Shown piece after piece: positions 28,001 through 37,411 of a DNA stretch of 64,000 bases. Source of the DNA: Gammaproteobacteria bacterium (GTDB taxonomy: Bacteria; Pseudomonadota; Gammaproteobacteria; Steroidobacterales; Steroidobacteraceae); assembly GCA_947469285.1 (NCBI GenBank), contig CANIOW010000002.1:1-64000 (forward strand). Direction: 5' to 3'. Within the stretch, counting starts at the first letter, position 1. Each line of letters begins with the position of its first letter. The notes under the pieces are model-generated. The model was not told where the DNA came from, did not search any database, and saw nothing but the letters and a program-made list of their open reading frames with translations. Both the position numbers and the translations under genes were made by a program.

Positions 28001-29067
28001 CATCACCAACGTCGATTTTAAGCGAGGCCGTTGAACGGCTGTTTGTGGACCTGACCGCAGCCGTGCACAGCACGGCGGATGCCTCACCAGCGCGGTACCA
28101 GCAACACTGGGCGGCCGTAGAAGAGCTTGGCATCCCCAAGACACTGGTGCCCGAAGTCGCCGACGGTTTTGGGGGCTCGTGGCTAGACGCCTTTGTTGTC
28201 TGCCATCTGGTCGGGCTCCATGCCCTGCCCTTACCAGTGGGTGAAGCGCTGGTCGGCCGTTGGCTACTCGCAGTTGCTCATCTCGAACTGCCTGACGGTG
28301 GCGTTACCCTCGGCACTTGCCCCCATCCGCAGTTCGCACACGACCCGCTTTCAGGCGCTCCCACCTTCAGCGGCGAGCTGCCGGCCACGCCGTGGGGTGC
28401 AGAGTCGGCGTACGTGGTCGTTGCCTGCGCGCACCCCGACGGAGAACGTCTGGTGGTGCTTGCGTCTGCCGACGCCACCTGTAGCGAGGTGGAAACCACG
28501 CTGGCGGGCGAACCGCGCAGTCATCTGCGTTTCACGGCCGCTCCTCTCGTCACCTCAGGCGCACTCCCGGACGCCGGCGTACTCCTGACTAACGGCGGCG
28601 CGCTGCTGCGCACGGCGCAAATTTCCGGCGCCCTCGAAGCCATCCTTGCGCTGTGTGTGGCGCACGTGAAAGACCGTGTGCAATTCGGCAAGCCTCTCGG
28701 CGCGTTCCAGGCCATCCAGCACCAGTTGGCGCTGCTCGCCGAAGAGGTAGCCGCGGTCAAATGTGCGGCCCAAGCCGCGTTTCGTGCTGCTGCCTTGGGG
28801 GATGCGGCGTTTGAGCTGGCCGCTGCCAAATTACGGGCCAATCGCGCCATTACCCAAGCGACTTCCATCGCCCATCAGGTGCATGGAGCGATGGGGTTTA
28901 CGATGGAGCATCGGTTACACCGGTTCACGCAGCGGCTGTGGACCTGGCGCTCCGAGTACGGTAACGACCGCTACTGGGCCGACATTCTGGGTCGAAGCGT
29001 CCTTGCAAATGGCGCGGATCGACTGTGGAGCAATCTGACATCTAGGGGTGATCGCGGCCATGGCTAA
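27997..29067 (+). CDS. Acyl-CoA dehydrogenase, beta-like subunit
   Basis: A 356-residue acyl-CoA dehydrogenase homologue that is shorter and more divergent. It keeps the FAD-binding segment DRVQFGKPLGAFQAIQHQLA and QVHGAMGFTMEHRLHRF, but the C-terminal GGT-EI motif is missing (WRSEYGNDRYWADIL instead). This is the pattern of the partner subunit of alpha2beta2 dehydrogenases. Its ATG overlaps the alpha gene stop by four bases, and the enoyl-CoA hydratase ATG overlaps its own stop. The three probably act in sequence on one acyl-CoA. Confidence 0.88.
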   Translation: MTSPTSILSEAVERLFVDLTAAVHSTADASPARYQQHWAAVEELGIPKTLVPEVADGFGGSWLDAFVVCHLVGLHALPLPVGEALVGRWLLAVAHLELPDGGVTLGTCPHPQFAHDPLSGAPTFSGELPATPWGAESAYVVVACAHPDGERLVVLASADATCSEVETTLAGEPRSHLRFTAAPLVTSGALPDAGVLLTNGGALLRTAQISGALEAILALCVAHVKDRVQFGKPLGAFQAIQHQLALLAEEVAAVKCAAQAAFRAAALGDAAFELAAAKLRANRAITQATSIAHQVHGAMGFTMEHRLHRFTQRLWTWRSEYGNDRYWADILGRSVLANGADRLWSNLTSRGDRGHG

Positions 29068-29887
29068 CACAGTAGAACTTCCTGTCCTGACAGACGCCAC
29101 CGTCGAATTGACGGATGGCGTGTGCATCGTCACCTTTAATCGAGATGACGTACGCAATGCCTTAACCGGTACCGCGCTCGTCGCCGACTTGCTGAAGATT
29201 ACCGAATGGATCAACCGCCATCACGAAGCCGGCGTGCTCATTCTCACCGGCAAAGGCCGTGCCTTCTCCTCGGGTGGCAACGTCAAGGACATGTATACCA
29301 AGTCCGGCATGTTTGGCGCCGCGCCGATCGCCTTGCAGGAAAATTACCGCTATGGCATTCAGCAGATGACGCTGGCCATGCACCGGATTGACGTACCAAC
29401 CATTGCCGCGGTGAACGGCGCCGCCATCGGTGCCGGCCTCGACCTGGCCTGCATGTGCGACATCCGTTTGGGTTCACAGGCGGCATCCGTGGGGGAAACC
29501 TTCGTCAACCTCGGCATTATTTCTGCCGACGGTGGTTCCTGGTTCTTGCCACGCGTGGTGGGCATGCAGCGCGCTGCGGAGATGACGTTCTCCGGGCGTC
29601 TGGTCGACGCCGCCGAAGCCCTCTCCATCGGCTTATTTTTGGAAGTCGTTGAACCCGAGAACCTGCTGCGCCGCGCAGTAGCGATGGCCAGCCAGTTTGC
29701 CGGCAAACCACGGGCCGCGCTGCGCATGAGCAAGCGTCTCTTACAGCATGGCCAGCGCGCCTCCCTCAACGACTTCCTGGACTTCGCTGCCAGCCAACAG
29801 AGTCTGTGCCACACCAGTCAGCAGCATCACGACGCACTGGCCGCGTTGTTTGCCGGGCAACCCGCTTTAAAGCCCACCACTCCCTAA
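29060..29887 (+). CDS. Enoyl-CoA hydratase/isomerase
   Basis: About 275 residues of the crotonase family. The oxyanion-hole segments are GKGRAFSSGGNVKDM near residue 60 and AAVNGAAIGAGLDLACMCDIR near residue 110. In the position of the second catalytic Glu the sequence reads FVNLGIISADGGSWFLPR, with Asp/Gly in place of the usual pair, so it could be an isomerase or specialised hydrolase. The ATG at 29060 overlaps the previous stop by eight bases; a GTG at 29048 is possible. It ends the plus-strand operon. Confidence 0.89.
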   Translation: MANTVELPVLTDATVELTDGVCIVTFNRDDVRNALTGTALVADLLKITEWINRHHEAGVLILTGKGRAFSSGGNVKDMYTKSGMFGAAPIALQENYRYGIQQMTLAMHRIDVPTIAAVNGAAIGAGLDLACMCDIRLGSQAASVGETFVNLGIISADGGSWFLPRVVGMQRAAEMTFSGRLVDAAEALSIGLFLEVVEPENLLRRAVAMASQFAGKPRAALRMSKRLLQHGQRASLNDFLDFAASQQSLCHTSQQHHDALAALFAGQPALKPTTP

Positions 29888-29909
29888 TGCGGAGCCGGTA
29901 GCGGCGGCT

Positions 29910-30683
29910 TCAGGCACTCATGTGGAAACCACCATCCACACTCAGGTGCTGCCCAGTAATGTAGGCCGCCGCTTCTGACAGCAGAAAACAGGTGGCGGGC
30001 GCGACATCCGTGGGCGTTGAAAAACGCCCGAGCGGAATTTGCTCCAAATACCGGTCGCGAAATTTTTCCTGCCGAATCACTTCGGTCATCGCGGTCTCGA
30101 CAGCGCCAAAACAAACACTGTTGACGGTGATGTTGTAACGCGCCAGCTCTCTCGCCGCCGACATGGTCAAGCCGAGCACGCCCGCCTTGGAAGCGCCGTA
30201 GTTAATCTGCCCAACCGTGCCCCGCCGGCCCGCGACCGAAGACACATTGACAATGGACCCGGGGCGCCGCTCGCCACGCTTCGCATTCGCAATAAAATGC
30301 GTGGCCGCTGCTTGCAGACACACAAAGACCCCCGTGAGATTGACATCGATGACCTGTTGCCATTCCGGGAGCGTCATCTTGTGCAACATGGCAGTCCGTC
30401 CAATACCGGCATTGTTGATGAGCCCATCGAGCGAGCCGAAATGCTCCACGATGCCACTGACGGTTGCGCCGACGAACACGGGGTCCACAATATTGCCGAC
30501 ATAAGCGCGTGCGTGGTCTGCACCGATCTCGGCCACGGCCAGCTCGACCGCCTCACGGTTAATATCGACCAACGCCACCCGTGCGCCCATGCTGACGGCA
30601 AAATCCGCCAGCGCCCTACCGATTCCCTGCCCACCGCCGGTAATCATGATGACCCGGCCATGCAGTGACATTGGATTGCTCAT
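29910..30683 (-). CDS. Short-chain dehydrogenase/reductase
   Basis: A 257-residue classical SDR with all landmarks: MITGGGQGIGRALADFA near residues 13-30, NNAGIGRT, the Ser of VNVSSVAGRRG, YGASKAGVLGLT (catalytic Tyr and Lys) and the end YITGQHLSVDGGFHM. It should act as an NAD(P)-dependent hydroxyacyl-CoA or hydroxysteroid dehydrogenase. Its ATG overlaps the stop of the large oxidoreductase gene upstream (ATGA). It converges with the enoyl-CoA hydratase 22 bp away. Confidence 0.92.
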   Translation of the reverse strand: MSNPMSLHGRVIMITGGGQGIGRALADFAVSMGARVALVDINREAVELAVAEIGADHARAYVGNIVDPVFVGATVSGIVEHFGSLDGLINNAGIGRTAMLHKMTLPEWQQVIDVNLTGVFVCLQAAATHFIANAKRGERRPGSIVNVSSVAGRRGTVGQINYGASKAGVLGLTMSAARELARYNITVNSVCFGAVETAMTEVIRQEKFRDRYLEQIPLGRFSTPTDVAPATCFLLSEAAAYITGQHLSVDGGFHMSA

Positions 30684-33600
30684 GCGCTTGGCCGCTGATT
30701 CAGCGCTTTAAATTCTCCCCAAAGCTCGGCTTCGCGAGTTTGGACTTTGACGATGCTGGCATCTTTGACCACGTCATAGCCTCTAATCTGCTCAGGCAAA
30801 CTCGCAATTTCCACGGCGAGCGCGTGGTTCTCTGTGGACAAATCGCCCAGCAGCACCGCCATCGTTTGCTCGTAGGTGCTGATCAACTGACGCTCCAAAC
30901 GCCGGTGTGCCGCGTACCCAAAGACGTCGAACACCGTTCCTCGGAGGAACTTCAATTTGGCCAGCACCGACAGCGCCGGCTGCAGCCAAGAGCCAAAGAC
31001 GCGCTTTTGGTAACGCCCAGTGCTGGCATTTCGGGGCTGCAACATGGGTGGCGCCAGGTTGAATTCGATGGTGAAGTCACCTTCAAATTCCTCGGCCAGA
31101 CGCCGCTTAAAGGCGGGGTCCGCGAACAGGCGTGCAACCTCGTATTCGTCCTTGTAAGCCAGCAGCTTGAAATAATATTTAGCTGCAGCCGCCGACAAAG
31201 CACCGCGCTTACCGAGGACAGCCGTTTCTACCTGCACAACACGATCCACCAGCTGTTGATACCGCGCCGCATAATGGGCATCTTGGTAACGGGTCAGCGT
31301 TTCGATCCGTACTTTGACGAGGCCAGCGAATGTCGATGGCACCGCCGCCACACGGACGGCCGGCGGCGGGCTGGCGATCTGGCGCACATAGTCCAGGTCA
31401 TGAGCAGCCAGACGTCCCCAGTTCAGGCTGGCCTTGTTCATCTCCACCTCAACCTCGTTCAATTCAATGGCGCGCTCCAGTGCGGCAGCACTGATCGGCA
31501 GCCAGCCCAGTTGCAGCGCATAGCCCACGATAAATAGATTGGTCGCCACCGCATTGCCCATGAGCGCAGAGGCTATCTCCGTCGCCGCCACGAACTGCGC
31601 CCGTCCTTCACCCGCTGCCGTCGCGAGGCTTTGCAACATCTGCTCCGACGACAGGTCGAGGTTGGGGTTGGTCGCAAAGGCGAAGGTAGGCGCCACATGG
31701 CTATTGACCACCAGGCGCGTGTGCCGAGGACGAATTCTCGACAAAGCGTCTGGACCCGTGGTGACCACGATGTCAGTCCCCAGCACCAGGTCCGCGCCAC
31801 CTGCAGCAATGCGGGTAGCGTGCAGCGTGGCCGCCTCGGTGGCGATACGCACGTGGCTGGTCACGGGGCCATTGCGTTGCGCCAAGCCAGCCACATCCAG
31901 CACCGAACAGCTTTTTCCTTCTAGATGGGCTGCCACACCCAGCAAGGCACCGACTGTTACTACGCCAGATCCACCAATGCCAGTGACCAACACACTATAG
32001 GGCACCACACAGTCGACCACCGCTGGCGTTGGCAGCAGCGCAGTACGGGAGAGCAGATCGGTGCTGCTCGAGTTCGCCGCGGTTTCACCGCGACTGCGCA
32101 GCTTACCGCCACGTACAGTGACAAAGCTCGGGCAGTAACCCTTCAGACACGAAAAATCTTTATTGCACGCGGACTGGTTAATCTTGCGCTTGCGCCCAAA
32201 CTCGGTTTCCACGGGTTCGATAGCGATACAGTTGGACTGTACGCTGCAATCACCACAGCCTTCACACACGGCTTCATTGATAAACGTCCGCTGCTGCGGG
32301 TCTGGCGCTTTGCCACGTTTACGTCGACGCCGTAGTTCAGTGGCGCAGGTCTGGTCATAAACCAGTACCGACACACCAGGACTCTCGCGCAGTTCGCGCT
32401 GCACCTGATCCAGCTGGTCACGATGCCGCAACACCACCCCCGGCGCAAAGACTGCCGCGGCCGGATACTGTTGCAGGTCGTTGGTGACCACCACCATACG
32501 GCCGACACCTTCGGCATGCAGCTGGCGGGTGAGTGAATCGACTCGCACCTGTCCTTGGATCGCTTGTCCGCCCGTCATGGCCACCGCATCGTTGACCAAG
32601 ATTTTATAGGTCATGGTCATACGCGCCGCTACCGCCGCGCGAATGGCCATCATGCCGGAGTGAAAGTAGGTGCCATCGCCCAGATTCTGAAAGACGTGCT
32701 TGGTGGTAGTGAACGGCGACAAACCAATCCAAGCCGCCCCTTCACCGCCCATCTGCCCCATGGTCAAGGTGCGCCTTTCCGGGAGGAACATCGCCATTCC
32801 GTGGCAACCAATGCCCCCGAAGGCGACACTGCCGTCTGGGATATTGGTCGAGGTGTTGTGCGGGCAGCCGGCGCAGAACGCTGGCAGGCGACGGAGGGCT
32901 CCGGCCACGAGCGGCACTGGCACCAACGCCCGCTCCAAGGCTTGCAGGCGCTCCGCCAACACGGCATTCGGGCCCAGCCGCAGCAACCGTCGTCCGATCG
33001 CTACCGCTACCACCGTCGAATCCAATTCACCCTCAGCGCTCAGCAGCCGTTGACCTGTTTCATCCAGCTTGCCGACCAGGCGGGGGCGGTTTTCAGCGTG
33101 GTACAGCAGCCTGGCCAACTGCTCTTCAATCACGCCGCGTTTTTCCTCGACGCACAGCAGCTCTGCATGCCCGCTAGCGAACTCGAGTGCCTTGATGGGC
33201 TCCAGGGGCCACGGCATGGCAATCTTGTAGATAGACACGCCCGCGGTGCGGCAGGCTTGCTCGTCGAGGCCCAGCTCCTCTAAGGCCTGCATCACATCCA
33301 GATAGGCTTTGCCACTGGTGACGATGCCAAGGCGTTTAGTGTCGCCGCACCGCACCACGCGATCGAGTGCATTGGCCCGCACAAAGGCGAGCACCGCCGG
33401 CATGCGTTGCTGGTATTGCCGCACTTCCTGCAGTTGCGGCAGGAAGCCCCAGCGAATATTCAAGCCTTCCGGCGGCAAGGCATGGTCCTGCGGCAGGCGC
33501 ACCTGCACCTGCTCGGGGTTGATCGAGACCGAAGCACTGCTTTCGATGGTGTCGGTGACGCACTTCATGCCCACCCAGCAGCCAGAGTAGCGGGAGAGAG

Positions 33601-34198
33601 CAAAGCCCAGAATGCCGAAATCCAGATAGTCCTGAACTGTGGCGGGGTTGAGGTACGGCATACCGAAATGAATGAATGCCTGATCGCTCTGGTGGGCGGT
33701 GGTAGAAGACTTGGCGCCGTGATCATCCCCGGCCATCACCAGCACGCCCCCGTGCGGGGCAGTGCCGGCATAGCTGCCATGTTTCAGCGCATCGCCGGCG
33801 CGGTCTACGCCCGGGCCTTTGCCATACCAGATGCCAAAGACGCCGTCGTACTTTGCGCCACCGAGCAGGCCGGCTTGCTGGGAACCGGCAACCGCCGTGG
33901 CGGCCAGCTCCTCATTCACCCCAGGGCTGAAGTGGATGTGATGCTCGCGCAGATGCGCGGACGCCTGCTTTAAGGTGAGATCGTAGCCACCCAGCGGCGA
34001 ACCTTGGTATCCGGAAATGAACCCGGCCGTGTTCAACCCGGCCGCCAAGTCCCGCCGCCGCTGCATCATGGGCAAACGCGCCAGTGCCTGCGAGCCGGTC
34101 AAGTAAATGCGGCCTGACTCTAGCGAGTAGCGGCCGTCGAGTTGGTAGTCGCGATCGACTACCACCGGGCGGTCATGGTCTGTGGCGTTGGCTGGCAT
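30680..34198 (-). CDS. Indolepyruvate:ferredoxin oxidoreductase-like fused protein
   Basis: A 1172-residue protein fusing the alpha, ferredoxin and gamma parts of a 2-oxoacid:ferredoxin oxidoreductase. The N-terminal thiamin-binding half contains SGYQGSPLGGYDL near residue 65 and CAGCPHNTS (an Fe-S-type motif) near 445. A small ferredoxin segment with CEGCGDC and CLKGYCP lies near 645-690. The gamma-like domain starts around 735 (VTGIGGSGVVTVGALLG). I chose ATG 34198; TTG 34204 overlaps the VOC gene stop. Such fused proteins oxidise 2-oxoacids to acyl-CoAs, here perhaps from a ring or side-chain fragment (inference). Confidence 0.9.
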   Translation of the reverse strand: MPANATDHDRPVVVDRDYQLDGRYSLESGRIYLTGSQALARLPMMQRRRDLAAGLNTAGFISGYQGSPLGGYDLTLKQASAHLREHHIHFSPGVNEELAATAVAGSQQAGLLGGAKYDGVFGIWYGKGPGVDRAGDALKHGSYAGTAPHGGVLVMAGDDHGAKSSTTAHQSDQAFIHFGMPYLNPATVQDYLDFGILGFALSRYSGCWVGMKCVTDTIESSASVSINPEQVQVRLPQDHALPPEGLNIRWGFLPQLQEVRQYQQRMPAVLAFVRANALDRVVRCGDTKRLGIVTSGKAYLDVMQALEELGLDEQACRTAGVSIYKIAMPWPLEPIKALEFASGHAELLCVEEKRGVIEEQLARLLYHAENRPRLVGKLDETGQRLLSAEGELDSTVVAVAIGRRLLRLGPNAVLAERLQALERALVPVPLVAGALRRLPAFCAGCPHNTSTNIPDGSVAFGGIGCHGMAMFLPERRTLTMGQMGGEGAAWIGLSPFTTTKHVFQNLGDGTYFHSGMMAIRAAVAARMTMTYKILVNDAVAMTGGQAIQGQVRVDSLTRQLHAEGVGRMVVVTNDLQQYPAAAVFAPGVVLRHRDQLDQVQRELRESPGVSVLVYDQTCATELRRRRKRGKAPDPQQRTFINEAVCEGCGDCSVQSNCIAIEPVETEFGRKRKINQSACNKDFSCLKGYCPSFVTVRGGKLRSRGETAANSSSTDLLSRTALLPTPAVVDCVVPYSVLVTGIGGSGVVTVGALLGVAAHLEGKSCSVLDVAGLAQRNGPVTSHVRIATEAATLHATRIAAGGADLVLGTDIVVTTGPDALSRIRPRHTRLVVNSHVAPTFAFATNPNLDLSSEQMLQSLATAAGEGRAQFVAATEIASALMGNAVATNLFIVGYALQLGWLPISAAALERAIELNEVEVEMNKASLNWGRLAAHDLDYVRQIASPPPAVRVAAVPSTFAGLVKVRIETLTRYQDAHYAARYQQLVDRVVQVETAVLGKRGALSAAAAKYYFKLLAYKDEYEVARLFADPAFKRRLAEEFEGDFTIEFNLAPPMLQPRNASTGRYQKRVFGSWLQPALSVLAKLKFLRGTVFDVFGYAAHRRLERQLISTYEQTMAVLLGDLSTENHALAVEIASLPEQIRGYDVVKDASIVKVQTREAELWGEFKALNQRPSA

Positions 34199-34200
34199 AG

Positions 34201-34605
34201 TCAATCTTCCTGCATGAACTCTAGCGTGTTGCCGTCGGGATCTTCGACCAATGCCACTTTAACGCCGGGGCGTATTTCTCGGATGTCCACCACAATCGGG
34301 TGACCATCGGCACGGCATTTGGCGATCAGCGCCTCGAGATTTTGTACTGACAGCGAGCAATACCGGTAGCCCGTGGCTGCGGTGAAACCACCGCGCGCCA
34401 CCACATGGACCGGCGCTTTCTCCAACACCAGCAGCTTGATGAAGCTATCACCACAGCGCAGTTTCTTCACCACGCCAAGGCCTGGAAAGGGAATGCTCGC
34501 GACCACTTCCAGCCCCAGGGTGGCACAGTAAAAGGCGAGCGCCGCGGGCTCATTCGCGGTCACCACACCCAGATCCAGAGAATTTCGCTTTAGCTGCAAG
34601 CTCAT
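34201..34605 (-). CDS. VOC/glyoxalase-fold protein
   Basis: About 134 residues with one vicinal-oxygen-chelate domain: LDLGVVTANEPAALAFYCATLGLEVV at the N-terminus, and the Glu of VALVEDPDGNTLEFMQED at the end. ATG 34605 is preceded by AGAGGA six bases away; the longer frame is not conserved. It may be a methylmalonyl-CoA-epimerase- or dioxygenase-like metal protein. It lies directly upstream of the 2-oxoacid oxidoreductase gene, which suggests they share a substrate. Confidence 0.85.
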   Translation of the reverse strand: MSLQLKRNSLDLGVVTANEPAALAFYCATLGLEVVASIPFPGLGVVKKLRCGDSFIKLLVLEKAPVHVVARGGFTAATGYRYCSLSVQNLEALIAKCRADGHPIVVDIREIRPGVKVALVEDPDGNTLEFMQED

Positions 34606-34664
34606 GGTCGTTCCTCTTGAAATCGCGGCCCACAGTGACAGAGCATCTGCCACCGCCAAAACGG

Positions 34665-35825
34665 TTATTTGCGTCGCAGCAGCAGCGCCCCATTGGGCGT
34701 TCCGTCGCAGGAAGTGACGAGCGAAAACTCGGCATCAGTCACCTGTGCGGTCGAGGTGCCACGGACTTGCCGCACGGCCTCCGTCACCAGATTGAGCCCG
34801 TGCAGGTAGACCTCAGACAAGCTGCCGCCCGACGTATTGACCGGCAAACGGCCTCCACTTCGCGTACCGCCATCAGCCACAAAGTGCCCCGCCGTCCCTG
34901 CTGCGCAAAAGCCATAGGCTTCGAGCGAAAACAGCACCAACGGCGAAAAGGCATCGTAAAACTGCGCCACATCCACGTCCTTAGGTTGGCAGTCCGCCTG
35001 ACGCCACAGGTTGGCGGCCGTCACGTAGGAACTACCGCGCAAAGGATGGGCACGGTGGTAATCCGTCATGAGCTGGTGCTCTCGCACCAGGCCTTGAGAA
35101 AATGCATGGATGAAGGCGGGGGTCTGCCGCAAGGTTTGTGCACGGTCGGCGCGTACGATGACCAGCGCCACTGCACCATCTGTTTCGAGGCAGTTGTCGA
35201 ACAGGCACAGCGGATCAGAAATCATGCGGCCGTTCAGGTACTGCTCCAGCGTCAGTTCCCGACCCCGCATGAAAGCGACCGGATTTTGCTGCGCATATTC
35301 GCGCTGCGCCAAGGCCACGTGCGCCAGCTGCTCTCGCGTCAGGCCATAGTCATGCATATAACGGCGCGCCAACACCGCCACTTCATCCGCGGGGCGTACC
35401 AGACCTGCGGGCCGCGACCACTTCCAATGATCCGTGATGCGCTGCTCCACCCCCGCCCAGATGCGCGTTTCGGCGCCACTGCGCTTACGCGAGCGCCACA
35501 CCACACCGACATTGGCAATCCCCGCGGCAATGGCCACCGCCACCTGGCCGACCGCACCACAGGCGGCGCCGCCGCCATAGGGCGACTGGCTGAAAAAGGT
35601 GAGATCCCCGAGGCCGACATTGCGCGCCACTTCAAATTCTGGGTTTTTCTCGAAGGTGTAAGACCCCAAGGCATCCACTTCGGAGGGATGAATGCCGGCA
35701 TCGTCAAGCGCCTGCTTGATGGCCTGACACGCGAGCTCCAGCTCCGTCTCTGGCAAGCCCTTGGCAAAAGGCGTTTGGCCGATGCCAACAATGGCCGTCT
35801 GATCCTTAAACACAGCACACTCCAC
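34665..35825 (-). CDS. Thiolase/SCP-x-type lipid-transfer protein
   Basis: A 386-residue thiolase-like protein of the lipid-transfer (SCP-x, Ltp) group: TAIVGIGQTPF near residue 10, YGGGAACGAVGQVAVAIAAG near 85 and the family histidine region VNTSGGSLSEVYLHGLNL near 320. The usual thiolase Cys appears in GGAACGA. In steroid degraders, such proteins (Ltp2 and relatives) act as aldolases or thiolases at the side chain. The frame starts GTG at 35825 next to the hydratase stop; a second GTG four codons in (35813) has better spacing to GGAG. No separate DUF35 partner gene is visible beside it. Confidence 0.88.
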   Translation of the reverse strand: MECAVFKDQTAIVGIGQTPFAKGLPETELELACQAIKQALDDAGIHPSEVDALGSYTFEKNPEFEVARNVGLGDLTFFSQSPYGGGAACGAVGQVAVAIAAGIANVGVVWRSRKRSGAETRIWAGVEQRITDHWKWSRPAGLVRPADEVAVLARRYMHDYGLTREQLAHVALAQREYAQQNPVAFMRGRELTLEQYLNGRMISDPLCLFDNCLETDGAVALVIVRADRAQTLRQTPAFIHAFSQGLVREHQLMTDYHRAHPLRGSSYVTAANLWRQADCQPKDVDVAQFYDAFSPLVLFSLEAYGFCAAGTAGHFVADGGTRSGGRLPVNTSGGSLSEVYLHGLNLVTEAVRQVRGTSTAQVTDAEFSLVTSCDGTPNGALLLRRK

Positions 35826-36617
35826 TCATGATGACTTGGTCGGCTTCAAGGGGGTCGTGCCTGCAGCGGTGAGCGACTGCACTGCGATGTGCTCGCGCAG
35901 GGTCCGCAGCACCGCATTCTCGCGATGTTCATTGGCGATGGCCGCGTCCAGCGTCGCCCCGGCGCCATAAGCCAAGGCACGCTTGGCGGCAGCGATCGGC
36001 TCTGGAGGGCTCGCCAGAATACGTTCCGCCAGCGCGCGGGCGGCCGTCAACAACTGGTCGCCGGGTACGACGTGGTTGACCAAACCCATCGCCAGCGCCT
36101 CCTGAGCATTCAGACTGCTACTGCACAAAACCAGCTCAGCGGCTTTTGCCCGGCCCACCAGCTGCGGCAGCAAGTGCGAACTCCCCAATCCGGGAACGAT
36201 ACCGAGCCGAGTGAAGGGGAAGCCAAATACCGCATCGTCAGCGGCAATGCGTAGGTCAAACGGCAAAATCATGGTAACGCCAATACCCACCGCCGCGCCG
36301 TGGACGGCTGCGATCAGCGGTTTTGCACTGGCGCAAATTTCCAGCGAGAAATGTGTGATCCACTCCTCTTCACCCAAAGCCAACCCATGTCGGCCGACTT
36401 TGCCTGCCAAAAATTCGCGTTCGGCGCCCGCACAAAAACCCGCGCCCGCGCCTGCCAGAATCACCACGCGTACCGCTTCGTCAGCGAACGCGCTGCGAAA
36501 CGCATGCGCCAGCTCCACGCCCATATCCGGCGTATAGGCATTGCGCCTGGTGGGGCGATTGAGCGTGATGGTCGCAATGCCGCCATCGATGCTGCAGGTA
36601 ATGTCATCGTAGAGCAT
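35826..36617 (-). CDS. Enoyl-CoA hydratase/isomerase
   Basis: A 263-residue crotonase-family protein. Oxyanion-hole segments are LAGAGAGFCAGAEREFL near residue 60 and AVHGAAVGIGVTMILPFDLRIAA near 105. Then FTRLGIVPGLGSSHLLPQLVG takes the second active-site position, as in many CoA isomerases. It abuts the thiolase gene downstream and lies five bases from the next crotonase gene upstream. No strong Shine-Dalgarno sequence precedes the ATG, suggesting coupled translation. Confidence 0.91.
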   Translation of the reverse strand: MLYDDITCSIDGGIATITLNRPTRRNAYTPDMGVELAHAFRSAFADEAVRVVILAGAGAGFCAGAEREFLAGKVGRHGLALGEEEWITHFSLEICASAKPLIAAVHGAAVGIGVTMILPFDLRIAADDAVFGFPFTRLGIVPGLGSSHLLPQLVGRAKAAELVLCSSSLNAQEALAMGLVNHVVPGDQLLTAARALAERILASPPEPIAAAKRALAYGAGATLDAAIANEHRENAVLRTLREHIAVQSLTAAGTTPLKPTKSS

Positions 36618-36622
36618 GCCGG

Positions 36623-37411
36623 TTAGCGTCCCTCCGGCGGCAACCAGCGCGGCGCACGTTTCTCAGTGAACGCCTTCGGGCCTTCAGCGGCATCGGCATG
36701 CTGTAGTTGTTCCATCACCAGCCGCCACGCGTTCTGCAAGCCAGCCGAGAGCCCCAGCTCCGTGGCTTCCCAGATCGCTTGTTTGGTGCGCGCCATCGCC
36801 GACGGCGAGTTGAGCTTAATCATCGCGGCAATCTCGAACGCTCGGGGTAGCAGGGCCTCGGCCGCCACCACCTCCCCGACCAGGCCCAGTTCATACGCGC
36901 GTTGCGCGGAAAGCCGTTCGCGACCACCCACCAGCGCCATGCGCAACACCGCCTGCAGTGGCATTCGCCGACACAGACTCACCGGCTCAAGGCCTGCGAC
37001 CAGACCCACGTTGACGTGGGAGTCGGAGAACGTAGCCGTCGCGGCAGCAATTACCAAGTCACTGTCAGCCACAAAATGCAGCCCGCCACCGACGGTCAAA
37101 CCATTCACCGCACAGATCACCGGCTTCCAGACCTGATTGGCCAGCGAGGTCCAGCGGATCGACTCCAAGGTCGCAGCACTGGCCGGACCATCGAGCGAAG
37201 GTAGGTCACGGAGGTCGGCGCCAGCACAAAAGGCTTTATCGCCGGTGCCAGTCACAATCGCGACGATCGCCGTCGCGTCGTTGTTGAAGTGTGCCCAAGC
37301 CGCTGGGAGCTCACGACTCATCAGACTATTCACAGCGTTATGCTGCAGCGGGCGGTTCAGCCGTAGTACCGCCACTCCCTCGTGCACTGCATAGTCGAGC
37401 GTCTCAAACAC
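36623..37411 (-). CDS. Enoyl-CoA hydratase/isomerase
   Basis: About 262 residues of the crotonase family: VFETLDYAVHEGVAVLRLNRP at the N-terminus, TGTGDKAFCAGADLRDLP near 60, AVNGLTVGGGLHFVADSDL near 100. I place the start at the GTG 37411, which overlaps the stop of the upstream acyl-CoA dehydrogenase by eight bases; the longer open frame upstream lies inside that gene. It forms a chain with the neighbouring hydratase and thiolase genes and should act in the same beta-oxidation cycle. Confidence 0.88.
   Translation of the reverse strand: MFETLDYAVHEGVAVLRLNRPLQHNAVNSLMSRELPAAWAHFNNDATAIVAIVTGTGDKAFCAGADLRDLPSLDGPASAATLESIRWTSLANQVWKPVICAVNGLTVGGGLHFVADSDLVIAAATATFSDSHVNVGLVAGLEPVSLCRRMPLQAVLRMALVGGRERLSAQRAYELGLVGEVVAAEALLPRAFEIAAMIKLNSPSAMARTKQAIWEATELGLSAGLQNAWRLVMEQLQHADAAEGPKAFTEKRAPRWLPPEGR

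Noticed and set aside
34617-35831. 404-codon open frame opposite the thiolase gene
   Set aside because: Shadow of a conserved thiolase in GC-rich DNA; no motif, and its translation is low-complexity-like.
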